Origin: Acanthosepion pharaonis
Taxonomy: Eukaryota > Mollusca > Cephalopoda > Sepiida > Sepiidae
DNA length: 64,000 nt
Direction: 5' to 3'
NCBI GenBank assembly: GCA_903632075.3
Contig: CAHIKZ030005407.1
Location: 3,557,501-3,621,500, forward strand
Positions 43,766-55,214 of the stretch are shown here, in pieces. The notes beneath the pieces were generated by a model that saw only the letters and a program-made list of their open reading frames with translations, was not told the origin of the DNA and did not search any database. Positions within the stretch are counted from its first letter, which is position 1; each line of letters opens with the position of its first letter. A program made the translations under genes and the position numbers.

Positions 43766-45195
43766 TTTAAATAACCCAACATTGGATGATATATCTTAAA
43801 AAATCCAACAAAAAAAAAACTCGTTTTTTCTTCATGTATTCCTATCTTCTTTATTTATTTATTTATTTTTTACACTATGCCGCTTTCGTTTCTTATTTCT
43901 TTGTCTTTTTTCTCATTCCATGATCCCATTTCTTTCTTCTTTTTTTTCTCTCTTTTTCTTTTTTATGTCTTCATTTCGTTTCGTACTTATTTTCGGATTT
44001 ATGTAATACTTTGCTTCGTCTTTATTTTTTACTATCCTGATGGACTGCTCTTCATTTTTCTTTCTTGAATATTTACCATTTCTTTTTTTTCCTTCTTTTT
44101 CCTTTTTCCCTGTTCAAAGTCGTTGAGCAATGTTTGCTTTTGTCCATCCGTCCAGTCTGCGCATGTGCAGGAAGTAACTGCAGCCAAGCAGCTTAAAAAG
44201 ATATCGATCTGGTGCCCAACACAATCTTTCACATTTTCTTCATTTCGTTTTATGCTGTTCTGTGTAGCCAGCTCTTTAATGATCGATATTCTATTAAGGA
44301 AGAAATGTCGCTAAGAACAGGGCATGACTTACCTTATCATCTCTATGTCAATGGATCAGAAGTCTGTGTTGTGCACGCACGCATGCTTGCGTGCGTAAGT
44401 AAACAGACATGCGCATGTGCATGAATAGATGCCCAAGCACACTAATCCTCTACACAAACAACATAACTCAACGTCATTTGCAATGCGTAAGAATAGGCAC
44501 CTCTAGCGTAACACTTCAAACTAAGCCTTTTTGTTGAAATGACGTTTTCTTTTAGCACGAAATCACCTTCCAGTATGTCTTTTGATAAGTATACTTTTCT
44601 CTTTCACTTTTTATCGTTTGTATCTAAATTGATGATTTTTAATGAACAGGCTAAGAAAAGTCCGTAGGTGTGTCGCACTATTTTTTGTGATTACAATAAT
44701 AAGAGCATTAACTTAACAAAAATGTATATAAAATCGATATTAGAACAAGAATTTTACTATTTAGTTATTGAGCTTTCAAATACATTAAAATACGGATCTA
44801 TCTTGGAATTAGTTTCAGATATATTGTTTTATTTATGGGAGTTCACCAAATGTTAGGCTACGGGGGTGATTCGTTTCTGTGGATGTAGCAGGGAGTGACC
44901 GGGTTGTAAATGTCTGAACTGCTAGAACTAAAGAAGCAGAAAATCTGATCATTTGCCATGGAAATAGCGACATGGTAGCGATGGACTTACGATGTTCGTC
45001 TGTGATAATGAGACTGCTTAGTGGAGAATAAATTTACCTATAAAAAGATGTGGCTTAGACAGCTGAGTATATGTGATTTCTACTTGATCTGGAGTGCACT
45101 TGAGACGGTCAAAGCATGAAACTTCATTGAGCATGCAATCGTTAGTAGCGACTGGATTCAAATCGAATTCACCTTTTGGGCGAATTCTCTGAGAC
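43766..45195. other. Pyrimidine-rich tract and unassigned DNA
   Basis: 43800-44110 is C/T-rich (TTTCTT runs). An 8-bp hairpin with alternating purine-pyrimidine arms, ACGCACGC/GCGTGCGT, lies at 44375-44396. Nothing else assigned. Confidence 0.4.
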
Positions 45196-45197
45196 TA

Positions 45198-45845
45198 CAA
45201 GGTGGCCAGTAAAAAAGCGGTAAATTCAGGAAGACGTAAGGCATCAGTTGTAAAATGGCGACGACTGATGTGACTGAAAAATTCAGGAAGAATTTCTGCA
45301 CATTTCGTCAATCCCTACATCGGATGTTTTGCTTTGAAAAGTACGATTACTTGACGCTCAAAGTCAGTAAGTTGTTTAACCATACGAAAAAGGCAGAACG
45401 AAAGACGAAGGTTTTCTGTAAATAAACTTTACGAAACGTAACTTAACGTAAACAATGACAACATATAATGAAATGGATGAAGTTCGACAATTATTTTCTA
45501 CGTAAAGAATTTGTGTTAGGGATCGAAATATATCATATCCATTTGGGTGTTCCGGTTGCCAGTTAGGTTCGATTTATTCGACTAAACTTTGATCTTTAGA
45601 GGAATGGCAAGCTAGGACAATTGATGTGATTGAAGGTATTACTGAAAATCAGCTGCAAAATGTTTTCCGAGAACTACAGAACCGTATTGCTATTTGTATG
45701 CATCATGATGGCGGACATATTGAAAATTAACAATGCTAATAATAAATGTACATACTTCTTATTTCTTATCCTTTTTACACATTGTTTGTATCATGTTGAT
45801 TTACAAAGCTATAAGCATTTTAAATTGGACTTTATGGACACCCTG
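45198..45845 (+). mobile_element. Mariner-like transposon, internally deleted
   Basis: The left end CAAGGTGGCCAGTAAAA (after TA at 45196-45197) is imperfectly complementary to the right end TTTATGGACACCCTG. An N-terminal-like segment (MATTDVTEKFRKNFC) is at 45256. The C-terminal segment 45602-45730 reads EWQARTIDVIEGITENQLQN, VFRELQNRIAICMHHDGGHI, EN and stops. The FRELxxRxxxCxxxxGGHIE end is typical of a widespread mariner-like transposase family. The catalytic middle is missing. Confidence 0.7.
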
Positions 45846-46259
45846 CTTTTAAATCCACATTTTGTTAGTGTAGTGTAAAATGAAAGAAACTATATTTCAA
45901 CATTTCTTATTTAAAAGAATGTTAACGTCTCATATGCCCACCATCTTCTTGAATACAATGATAAATACGTTTTTAAATTCCACAGAAAGAATTCTGCAGG
46001 TGTATTTGAGATTTAAAAATGTTTCTTGTTATCCTGGTATAAAGATATCTTAAGCAGTGTGATTTTTTATGTAAACAAAAGTTGTAAAATGCATTTACAG
46101 AAACGAAAACTCAAGGATACAAATCCGCAGAATGTAGCGATGGAGATGTTAGTCAATTCTTTTCTATTCATTGACGAAGAAAAGAAAACGTTTTTTTAGA
46201 ATGATGATGTTTTGAAATTAATTACCACTCCAAATTCTTAATTTTTACAAGTAATTCTT

Positions 46260-46620
46260 TAATCTTTATTCTAGTTTCTCTACGCTGCATTTATTCAAAA
46301 CGTCATTTTACGAAAATTGCTAGATAAGTCATAAAATTATCTTTAATATTAGTATTAGAAAATCTTTAATATTAGTATTAGAAAAGTCTTTTTCAGCTAT
46401 TATTAGGTTTTGACTAGTACTTTTAATCTTAATTTTAATTGCGGTACATAGCAATTATTCAAAATGTTATTTCGCGGCTATTCGGAGATAAGTCGAACGT
46501 TATTATTAATATTAGATAAACCTTGTTATTAGGGTTTGACTAGTGTTATCTTAACTGTTATTCTACGGCTACTAGTAGATATGTAGCAATATTATTTTGG
46601 ATTTAATTATTTTTTTGGTA
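46260..46620. repeat. Diverged tandem repeats of about 150-170 bp
   Basis: ATTCAAAA(C/T)GT-ATTT-CG, AGATAAGTC, TAATATTAG and TTTGACTAGT blocks recur two to three times in order. Confidence 0.5.
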
Positions 46621-46884
46621 AGCATTGTCAATAATTAATTTTTGACTTGTAATTTTTTCACCTTTCTAATAGTTGTTTTCATCGTAACCATCAAAAGAAT
46701 ATCCTTCGATTATTACGATTCTTTCTCTTGAGAAATTCCTCAAGCGATGATATTTCTCATCTCAGAAATAGTCTCTTAGAAGTTTGAAGAATCAGGAAAA
46801 CAGAAGCAATTATTCATAATCTTAACAAAATATCTCCTACTTTCTTGATATGTTTTACGTACAACTTAGTTAAACAAAAAATAT

Positions 46885-47300
46885 GAAATTCTTCTTCTTC
46901 TTCTTCTTCTTCTTCTTTGTACCGTATCCCTTCAGTACGTTGGCGATCATGGCTCTCCACAATTTCCTGTCCTTTGTAGATTTTAATAATTTTTACCTTC
47001 TTGTTATTTCTCCTAAATCCTGCTTGCTATCCATTTACGCATGCTCACTAGATAGGTTATGTCCCTTTGTCTTCAGTGTCCTGTGAGTCACACTATTTTA
47101 CGAGTCCTCTTTAAGTGCCCTAGAAATTTCAACTGCCTCTTTCTGATGTTAAGTGTAAGTATCCTTTTTGTTTCTGTTTTCTCTAAAACTCACATGTTCA
47201 GACCATGGTAATCTCAGCATCCTTCTGTAGAACAAGATTTCTGTTATCTCAAGGCTCTTCATCTATGATAGGATTGTCCAGCATTCACTGCCATTATATT
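46885..47300 (-). pseudogene. LINE ORF2 C-terminus (RKLWRAMIANVL type), copy 1
   Basis: On the minus strand the product carries ILTLNIRKRQLKFLGHLKR, then ITYLVSMRKWIA, TKDRKLWRAMIANVLKGYG, ending in a GAAGAA run (46885-46918). The R(K/R)QLxFLGHxxR and DRKLWRAMI blocks mark the end of a very common invertebrate LINE polymerase. Several frameshifts; 5' truncated. Confidence 0.8.
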
Positions 47301-47379
47301 AGTCGTCGCAAACATTATTGTTGTTTTTTTTTTACTAGAAGTTTCTTTATCTTAATTTTTGTCGTTTTCCACTAAACTC

Positions 47380-47465
47380 TATCTGACCATCAATAAACAA
47401 AACGCAGACCCGAAGTTAACTGGTCTTGAACTCGCGTCCCTTTTACTTATCAGCATCAGCTGAGT
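47380..47465 (-). mobile_element. tRNA-like SINE head, weak
   Basis: A B-box-like GAGTTCAAGACC on the minus strand, with GATGCTGATAAGTAAAAG upstream as a poor A box. Confidence 0.35.
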
Positions 47466-47474
47466 TAAGGAATG

Positions 47475-47704
47475 TGTTGTGGCCTTGTTAGGGCCAGAAA
47501 TAAACATAGAAGAGAGAAATTGAGTTAAACATATATATTAATAGAAACAGTAATACAAACATATACAAACGAGATTGTTACAGCAAGAATGTTCGGTTCA
47601 ACTGTCAGAGCTGACTACTGGAAACTTCTCTCTCCCAAAAGGCAGTACCTGCTCCTATTTATAGCTAGGGGAGTCCATGCGTGCGTGGGTAAATTACCAT
47701 AACA
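47475..47704 (-). mobile_element. Solo LTR with 5-bp target-site duplication
   Basis: The ends TGTTATGG...CCACAACA (minus) are inverted repeats with one mismatch. GAATG flanks both sides (47470-47474 and 47705-47709). A TATA box (CTATAAATAGGAG) about 50 bp from the 5' end marks a Pol II promoter. It is unrelated to the LTR at 21242. No internal domain is present, so it is the product of LTR-LTR recombination. Confidence 0.85.
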
Positions 47705-47709
47705 GAATG

Positions 47710-48060
47710 CAAATTCGATTTTTCACCAAAACACTTATTCTAATCCGCTTTTTGTTTACTGAACTATATCCTATGTGTGTTAAATTCTCTGGACCTCCCT
47801 TCCACATTACGCGTCTCTTTATGATTGTAAGTATAAGTTTCCCTGTCGTTTCTATTTTCCTTAAAACTTCCTCTTGCTCAAATGTTTCGTTCCTGATATT
47901 CTTAAAATTCACCTGAAGAACGACATCGCTGTCGCTTCAAGTTTCTTTTTCGTCTATATGGACTTTCCATCATTCCCTGTCATATTTGAGATCAGAAATT
48001 ACATAGAACTCTTATCTTTATTTCTGACGATATTTTCTTATATCTTAATTTTCTTAGGTT
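47710..48060 (-). pseudogene. LINE ORF2 C-terminus, same family as 46885, copy 2
   Basis: The minus frame reads ETFEQEEVLRKIETTGKLIL, TIIKRR, VMWKGGPENLTHIGY, matching the block that precedes DRKLWRAMI in this polymerase family. The protein end is lost at the solo LTR junction region. Confidence 0.75.
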
Positions 48061-48254
48061 TCCACCCTATAACCACTTGGCCACAGGCGAAATGTCGCAA
48101 GCCTCTCACTAATCTATCGCTATTTCCGTAGCAAATGTTTTGACGAACTAAGATACTTAGTTTTACCATTTCAAACATCTACATCTAGGACCCCCCATGC
48201 TACGTAGAATGGGTCGCATCATCTTTATTCCTTTCGTATTACATACGGACAAAT

Positions 48255-48360
48255 ATCCTTGGGAAATGAATCCAGTTCTTCTCTCTCCCCGACAGCTATG
48301 GGCTAGATAGCAGGACAGACTGTGTTCTTTAGCCTTGGCTGTCAACCAGTCTATTTCAGA
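48255..48360 (+). mobile_element. SINE family S3, 3' part
   Basis: TTGGGAAATGAATCC, CTTCTCTCTCCC, AGCAGGACAGACTG and TTTAGCCTTGGCTGTCAAC match the S3 body; the tRNA head is missing. Confidence 0.65.
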
Positions 48361-48720
48361 AAGAAATAGCAACTTACTGCAAGAAAAATCTAGTTCTTCA
48401 GTCATAAATCGAAAGATACATGATCGCCCAAACGTGTATCACTTATGGCACTTAACTGACTGAGGGTTCATTCGCTGAAAGACATTTTAATTATTTGTCT
48501 GAAAAGATTTTTGCCAGTAATGTTAAAATTAAAAAGTAGAAATATTTATAAACTCAATGACTAAAAGACTGGTGATTGTTATAAAATGGCAAGGATACCA
48601 TATACCAATAATCAATTCAAGTATATGACATAATGCGTTAATCAAATATATATTTCCTTGGCGCGTACCTTTTGAATTTATTTATAAATATTCATATTGC
48701 CCGCTGCTTCATGAAAACAC

Positions 48721-49118
48721 GTTATCAATATTTTTAGTCATGTTAGTTAATAAAAAGCAATGTATTAATATTCTTATTAAGGTTAGGTATAAAAAAAAAC
48801 AAGTTATTATTATTTTTAGTAAGGTTAGGTATTAAAAAAAACAGGTTATTAATATTTTTAGCAAGGTTAGGTATAAAAAAACAAGTTATTATTATTTTTA
48901 GTAAGGCTAGGTATTAAAAATCAAGTTATTAATATTTTTAGTAAGGTTAGGTATTAAAAAACAGGTTATTAATATTTTAAGTAAGCTTAGGTATTAAAAA
49001 AAGTTTATTAATATTTTTTAGTAAGGTTAGGTATTAAAAAACAGGTTATTAATATTTTTAGTAAGGTTAGGTATAAAAAAACAAGTTATTATTAATTTTA
49101 GTAAGGTGAGGTATTAAA
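48721..49118. repeat. Minisatellite, about 40-bp unit
   Basis: About nine units of TTATTAATATTTTTAGTAAG, GTTAGGTATTAAAAA, ACAAG/ACAGG. Units vary in A-run length. Confidence 0.95.
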
Positions 49119-49157
49119 AGCTGAAATGCAGATGCTATATTTACCATATATTTTTAA

Positions 49158-49400
49158 TGCCACTAAGACGCCGAGTGGTACATGGAGTGAAAGAGAATGA
49201 GAAGACTTTCGTGAGGAAAGGAAAATAAAGAAGAGGCTTCAGGTAGACAAAAGATGGCAAATGATGTTGAATTTAAATTTTCGAAGATTGTGGGTGGCAG
49301 GGAAGCCGAAAGTCGAAAGGGAGTTCCACTGGTGAGAAGTGCGAGAAGAGGAACTCTAAGAATAGAAGTGGCGGTGGCATCTAGCTAGTACAACAGTAAA
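49158..49400 (-). pseudogene. CR1/Jockey-type LINE 3' end, copy 3
   Basis: The minus sequence encodes QWNSLSTFGFPATHNLRKFK in the place of RLWNSLPxxxFPxxxxLxxFK, followed by GTCTTAGTGGC in the 3' tail. More decayed than the other two. Confidence 0.65.
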
Positions 49401-50000
49401 ACGGTGAGGCTTAGTTGTATATAATACATTGTATGTATACTGAAAATCTTACCAACATTAGATGGTTAATACAAATTTTATTCTGAAAAACTGCCTTGCA
49501 TACTAAAATCTCTCGTAAAGCAAGTGCAAACATTTCTTATAGGAAAATATGAGGATTTCTGAAAGTAAAAATCGCTTTAAAATCGGTAATTCGCCTGTTC
49601 CCTATTTTACAACTATTTTTTTCCTCGGGCCAAGACACTTAATACAGCAGACCATCAATATCAGAACGTCAATGAAATCGAATTTAGTTGGTGGTGGATG
49701 GTGGTCTGAAGACAGGAGTAATTAAACAAACCCTTCTTACCTGGCACATGGCAATCAAAAGGAATCGCTGGTATCGTATCGATCAAATCGTGTAATGATC
49801 GATAAATGGCGACTGGGTGTGTTAATGGTCTTATTTTTACGAATCGATCTTTCTCTTTCTTTTTTCTCTCTTTCATTCTTTCTTACATGTTTTTATTTAG
49901 TTTCAGTCACGCATTCCTAGTATTTTCATTAATCTCTTTTTTTTTATACCTGTATGTTTTCGATTTTCATTCCTTTTATTTTCTTTCTTTTATTGCGTTA
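49401..50000. other. No recognised feature
   Basis: Unassigned DNA passing into the pyrimidine-rich minisatellite. Confidence 0.4.
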
Positions 50001-50027
50001 TTGTTATTGTTTTTCTTTCTTTCACTC

Positions 50028-51185
50028 ATCTCTCTTTTTACTTTGTTTTTCATTTTTCATTCATCTCTCTTTTTACTTTGTTTTTCATTTTTCATTCATC
50101 TCTCTTTTTACTTTGTTGTTTCATTTTCATTCATCTCTCTTTTACTTTGTTTTTCATTTTTCATTCATCTCTCTTTTTTACTTTGTTTTTCATTTTCATT
50201 CATCTCTCTTTTTTTTACTTTGTTTTTTTCATTTTTCATTCATCTCTCTTTTTACTTTGTTTTTCATTTTTTAATCATCTCTCTTTTTACTTTGTTTTTC
50301 ATTTTTCATTCATCTCTCTTTTTACTTTGTTTTTCATTTTTCATTCATCTCTCTTTTTACTTTGTTTTTTCATTTTTCATTCATCTCTCTTTTTACTTTG
50401 TTTTTCATTTTTCATTCATCTCTCTTTTTACTTTGTTTTTCATTTTTCATTCATCTCTCTTTTTACTTTGTTTTTTCATTTTTCATTCATCTCTCTTTTT
50501 ACTTTGTTTTTCATTTTTTAATCATCTCTCTTTTTACTTTGTTTTTTCATTTTTCATTCATCTCTCTTTTTACTTTGTTTTTCATTTTTCATTCATCTCT
50601 CTTTTTACTTTGTTTTTCATTTTTCATTCATCTCTCTTTTTACTTTGTTTTTCATTTTTTAATCATCTCTCTTTTTACTTTTGTTTTCATTTTCATTCAT
50701 CTCTCTTTTTACTTTGTTTTTTCATTTTCATTCATCTCTTTTTACTTTGTTTTTCATTTTTCATTCATCTCTCTTTTTTACTTTGTTTTTTCATTTTTCA
50801 TTCATCTCTTTTTACTTTGTTTTTCATTTTCATTCATCTCTTTTTACTTTTTTTTTACTTTGTTTTTCTTTTTTTTCATTTTTCATCTCTCTTTTTTACT
50901 TTGTTTTTCATTTTTTAATCATCTCTCTTTTTACTTTGTTTTTCATTTTTCATTCATCTCTCTTTTTACTTTGTTTTTCATTTTTCATTCATCTCTCTTT
51001 TTACTTTGTTTTTCATTTTTCATTCATCTCTCTTTTTACTTTGTTTTTCATTTTTCATTCATCTCTCTTTTTACTTTGTTTTTCATTTTTCATTCATCTC
51101 TCTTTTTACTTTGTTTTTCATTTTTCATTCATCTCTCTTTTTACTTTGTTTTTCATTTTTCATTCATCGTTCTTTTTACTTTGTT
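50028..51185. repeat. 35-bp pyrimidine-rich minisatellite, about 33 copies
   Basis: The unit is CATTTTTCATTCATC, TCTCTTTTTACTTTG, TTTTT (35 bp) with 1-2 nt length changes in T runs. Because one strand has almost no stop codons, it produces open frames up to 370 codons of FHSSLFLLCFS type. These are not genes. Confidence 0.97.
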
Positions 51186-51189
51186 TTGC

Positions 51190-51860
51190 ATTATTTTTCT
51201 TTTATTCACTCATCTCTGTTTTGTTTCTTTCTTTTACATTGTTTCTTTCTTCCATTCATTTTTCTGCTATTCCGTTATCTTCTTTTAAATCATTTTATTC
51301 ATCTCTCTTGTATTTCTCTTTTTCTCTTTTCTTTTATTAATCCTCCTTTTATTACGCTATCGCTTTCATTTTGCCTTCTTTCATTCATCTCTCTTTTAAA
51401 CCTTCATTATTTTTTTTTTATTTTTTCTTCAGTTATTCTTATCTATTTTGGCAATCTCCCTTCTGTTCATGACCCCAGACGAAAGGAGATAAAATGAATT
51501 TCAAACAAGGTGACTATTTTAAACTCTAAATTATTTATGGCTCACTGAAATGGTACGCGATATGTGAGCATTTTAAATATTTAGAAGTAACAATGTAACC
51601 AAGAAAAAAAAATCCTTTTAAAGAGAAGAGACTCGAACTTAGATCGTTGTAACAACGCCTGAACTGTCATTGTTATTGCAGACGCTGATGGATCGACGAA
51701 GTCCTTGCTTCAAGCTGTGCTCTTCTTTCTAATAAACGCACATCTTTTTGTCGATATAGTTGTTAAGAAAGTGGGGTTTTGTTTGAGGTTCTATGGTTAT
51801 GTAATTTTATTATAATACGAATTATTATGGCTCTAAAAGGTGACATTTTATAAGTATATA
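51190..51860. other. Pyrimidine-rich decay of the minisatellite, then a weak tRNA-like box
   Basis: 51190-51460 is a degenerate continuation. On the minus strand near 51630 an AGTTCGAGTCTC B box is seen, without a clear A box. Confidence 0.4.
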
Positions 51861-51865
51861 TTTAC

Positions 51866-51869
<4 letters not shown>

Positions 51870-51914
<45 letters not shown>
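51870..51914. repeat. (TA)n microsatellite
   Basis: About 22 TA units. Confidence 0.95.
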
Positions 51915-51916
<2 letters not shown>

Positions 51917-52179
51917 CCGAGATTCTTAACATATGTAGGCATAGAAAATCTTATTTGAATTAGGTCTAATCTCCCCGTTTGTATTGTCATTCCACCTTTA
52001 TTGTTCGTGTTTTAATATCCCCTCTCCTTTTAGTCGTTTGAATAAATCTTTACCAAAACCCCTAGCCCCCCCCCCCACCCACCGGTGTTCCTGTGTTGGT
52101 TTTCTTTTTCTTTGGTCACGTGGTATGATTTTGATTATCGCCTATAAATATGCTGTTTCTCTTTTGCCTCTTTAGCCAG

Positions 52180-52455
52180 CTTTCCCTGACGATACGCTTA
52201 GGTGAAACCAGGGTAGGTTTGTCTGGCTCACTAGGTTTGACTAGGTCTGATCTACGGTTGTATTGAGCTCTTTTGTTAGTTAGTTGTTTAATCGTGTCGG
52301 GGTTTTTTCTTTGGGCTTTAAACCTGTATCTGTGCGACCTTTTTCGACAGACTTTCATGTTTCTAGCTCTTTCTTTTTTTAAAACCTTTTTTTTTTCCTT
52401 CGAGTTTGATTTGATTAGTGGCAAATCAAAAATTCGAAGGTTTTCCGAAACGAGT

Positions 52456-52496
<41 letters not shown>

Positions 52497-52526
52497 CTAT
52501 ACTCTTTATATATATATATATATATA
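52180..52526. repeat. Unassigned repeat-like segment ending in (TA)n
   Basis: CCCTG and CAGGG bracket an ACGATACGCTTAGGTGAAAC segment (52186-52212). Further on, two (TA)n tracts (52462-52494, 52508-52526) are separated by an inverted AGTATAGTT/AACTATACT pair. No protein was recognised. Confidence 0.4.
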
Positions 52527-52990
52527 TTCACTGAGTCCATGTACAAATTGTCCAGCCAATTACTATGTTACTGCCTGCTGATTAGTGCTGCTACTGTCGA
52601 CTGCACTCCGAAGCTTTTCTCTTTTTTGTTGACTTGCTATTTGTTTTTCTTTCTTTACTAGCGTTATTATAAGTATATATTCACTTAGTATATACAAATA
52701 TAATTAAAAAAATGGAGTGGGGGAGTAGGAATTAAAAAAAAATACTTATCTTAAAGTGGTGAATTGTAAAATATATTATAACAAGAAAGCTAACATGTTA
52801 TCGTTCCTCGCTCTTCAAAGCTCAGTCAAAGATTAAACATATAAATGTTTGCACAACGATTAAGAAAGAGGAAGAGAAACAAAGACAATGTTCCACTAAA
52901 GAATTAGTAATAAAAATCACTGGCAGAATACATTTAAACTAAGTAACCATTCCTTCCGCTTACAGAGGGAAGGTTGGTTAGACTTAATAT
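52527..52990. other. No recognised feature
   Basis: AT-rich DNA. Confidence 0.4.
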
Positions 52991-53000
52991 ATATTGACTC

Positions 53001-53281
53001 AAGGACTCTTATATAGTAATCCGAAAGACAGAGCGCATTCGGATTACTATATAAGAGTCCTTAATGAGTTCTGTAATTCAGCTCAAAGAGATTTTGCTTT
53101 TACATTCCACCCAGAAAATGTGACTCAGAAATTCGAAGGCGCTCGGGAATACTCAGAAAACTCATAGACAGGTATGAAAATTTGTATCCCTGGTGAAGAT
53201 TGAGCAAAAATACAAATTTTCATGAGTCAATTTTCTGGGTGGAATGAAAAAGCAAAATCTCTTTGAGCTAAATTACAGAAC
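53001..53281. mobile_element. Complex nested inverted-repeat element
   Basis: Three inverted repeats are seen. (1) 53001-53025 with 53038-53062, perfect 25 bp, 12-nt loop. (2) 53068-53127 with 53223-53281, about 59 bp with two mismatches and one indel. (3) 53174-53187 with 53210-53223, perfect 14 bp, inside the second. No coding sequence. It looks like a foldback transposon or an expressed long-hairpin locus. Confidence 0.9.
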
Positions 53282-53604
53282 ACATTCGGTGGACAGGTGA
53301 GTGTTATCGTGTTTCCAACCGTGAAGTTGGAACTTTTCGGCTCGCGCAATAAATAATCTCGTTTTGCGCATTAGAAATATTTTATCAGCGAATGGGATTG
53401 TGTGTGCATGTGTGTATGTGTGTGTATGTGTTGTTTTTTTATCACCCACCCTCACGTTCACAGATGCCGTCTTCTCGGTCTCATCTGACTTAGGCAACGT
53501 AGCATTTTTTTTTCATTTATTTACGCCCAAATAATTCCTCGGTGCGAGACAAATACAATTTCCTAATCAATACCTGCTTGAATGAAGTCTTACTGCGAAG
53601 AAAA

Positions 53605-53640
53605 ACGAATGTATGACGACGACGACGACGACGATAACGA
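53605..53640. repeat. (GAC)n short microsatellite
   Basis: Seven GAC-type units. Confidence 0.8.
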
Positions 53641-53904
53641 TATGAAGGTGGAGATGGAGGTGAGATTGATGACGGAGGTGGGGAATAAAGGGGAAGAGGT
53701 AAGATAACGGCTACCCTATACAAGCAACGTCATACATCGAATAATGCGGGGAATATCTTCTTCGAGTCGCGTGGGCAAAGGAACAATGGCTTTATAGCAA
53801 AAAATCTAGACATAGTATGGAGAGTTGTTAAGAATTTCTTATTCTTCTTTTGCTAACATTTCAGTTTTGTTTTGGTGTACACATAAACAAAAATAGGCAT
53901 AAAT

Positions 53905-53968
<64 letters not shown>
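53905..53968. repeat. (CA)n followed by (TA)n
   Basis: About ten CA units, then about 22 TA units. Confidence 0.95.
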
Positions 53969-53970
<2 letters not shown>

Positions 53971-54246
53971 CGGTTGTAACAATCGTCCAGATCGTGTAAC
54001 AGCTTGGGATAATTGTTCATTCTCACAAAATGTTTAATGTCTAAAACCCCACTAAACTAAATGAGTTTATTTTTTTCCAGGTTTTCAGATAAGACGTTTA
54101 GCCATCTAGACCCTATTTTGTCGTAAGAATCCCTGAAAAACCCTTTGAGCTATTCAACTAGAAAGAGAACAGGTTAAAATCGTTTTGTGGTGATTAGATA
54201 TTACATAGCAATGTTGAGAGGAAAGTGATCTTTCAGGCCTTCAGTA

Positions 54247-55060
54247 ATGGTACAAACATTCATACTCAGGCATCCATCTTCAAAGTCCATCAACAGAAGG
54301 GTTAATAAGTTTAAAAAAGGGGGAATAGTAGAGAGGAAAACTGGACCAGGTGGTCACAACAGCAAGAGGGATTTTTATTTTAACCTAGAGCTAAATACAT
54401 TCTTATTGTTCAATGTAGAGTCCAATAGTATTATAGAAATCTCGGACAATTCTTTTAAGATATCTTTAATTATTTCTAAGATACAACGGTTCAAAGTTTA
54501 ATCTAACAGTTGGACAATTTTACTGTTACACCCGGTATATATATGGTTTCCCCCAAAATTGGCATCATTTAAAATGTATATCTCAGGAAAACGAAATTGA
54601 ATAGGCTTTATGTTGGATAATAAAATACTTATTTATCAAAATTCGAACAAGATATTCAAAGTGATGTAGATTTTATACTCGATTTCACAGTGCTTCACAA
54701 ATGTTCAATATGCGCACCACCTTTGGCACGGCGCACGTCAAGTCGGTAGTCCAACTCCTGCCAAATACGCTGTAGCATGTCTTGCATAACATTCTATAGC
54801 ACCTCAATGTGGACTTCTCTGAATGTGAATCTAAAAGGAAGATAGATTGGGAGTGCCAATAATAATGACAATGCGTTGTTGAAATGGCCACCACGTTCAC
54901 CTAACTTGACACCTTGTGATTTTTTTCTATGGGGGCTATGAGAAAGTACAGGTCTATATTCCCCCTCTCCCTACAAACCTAGAGGAACTTAAGCAGAGTA
55001 TCACTGAGGTGCAGGAGAATTTTCATCGAAGTCATCTTTTGTGAAATAGCAACAACGACA
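54247..55060. mobile_element. Mariner-like element, rearranged
   Basis: Plus 54247-54370 has a possible transposase N-terminus (FILRHPSSKSINRRVNKFKK). Minus 54800-54690 encodes the C-terminus (MLQRIWQELDYRLDVRRAKG, GAHIEHL, stop). Plus 54870-55035 encodes an internal part (LLKWPPRSPNLTPCDFFLWG, then after a frameshift VYIPPLPTNLEELKQSI). Internal and C-terminal parts are thus on opposite strands, so an inversion or two opposed copies must have occurred. PPRSPxLTPCDFFLWG is the third catalytic aspartate region. Confidence 0.75.
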
Positions 55061-55067
55061 ATGTTAG

Positions 55068-55135
55068 TAATAATTCTGAATTACTTTATTCTTGGACCAA
55101 CAAGATACAAATACAATGACTAAACCAATGGCTAT
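55068..55135 (-). repeat. Direct repeat (with 55940-56010), LTR-like 3' end
   Basis: About 65 bp sharing AATTCTGAATTACTTTATTC and ACCAAC(A/G)AGATACAAAT. On the minus strand it includes AATAAAGTAATTCAG, a possible polyadenylation signal. Confidence 0.6.
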
Positions 55136-55214
55136 TTTTCTTTCATTTCGAAGAAACTGGAAAGTCTCAAGATATCACGTAACATTTTTTAAAAATTTCC
55201 CATTTACATTATTT

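Noticed and set aside
49806..51497. Open frames up to 370 codons on plus
   Set aside because: They are read-through of the 35-bp pyrimidine minisatellite; the peptide is purely repeat-derived.
52186..52212. CTGACGA...GAAAC resembling a hammerhead
   Set aside because: No GTC after GAAAC and no helix II; only a CCCTG/CAGGG closing stem is present.
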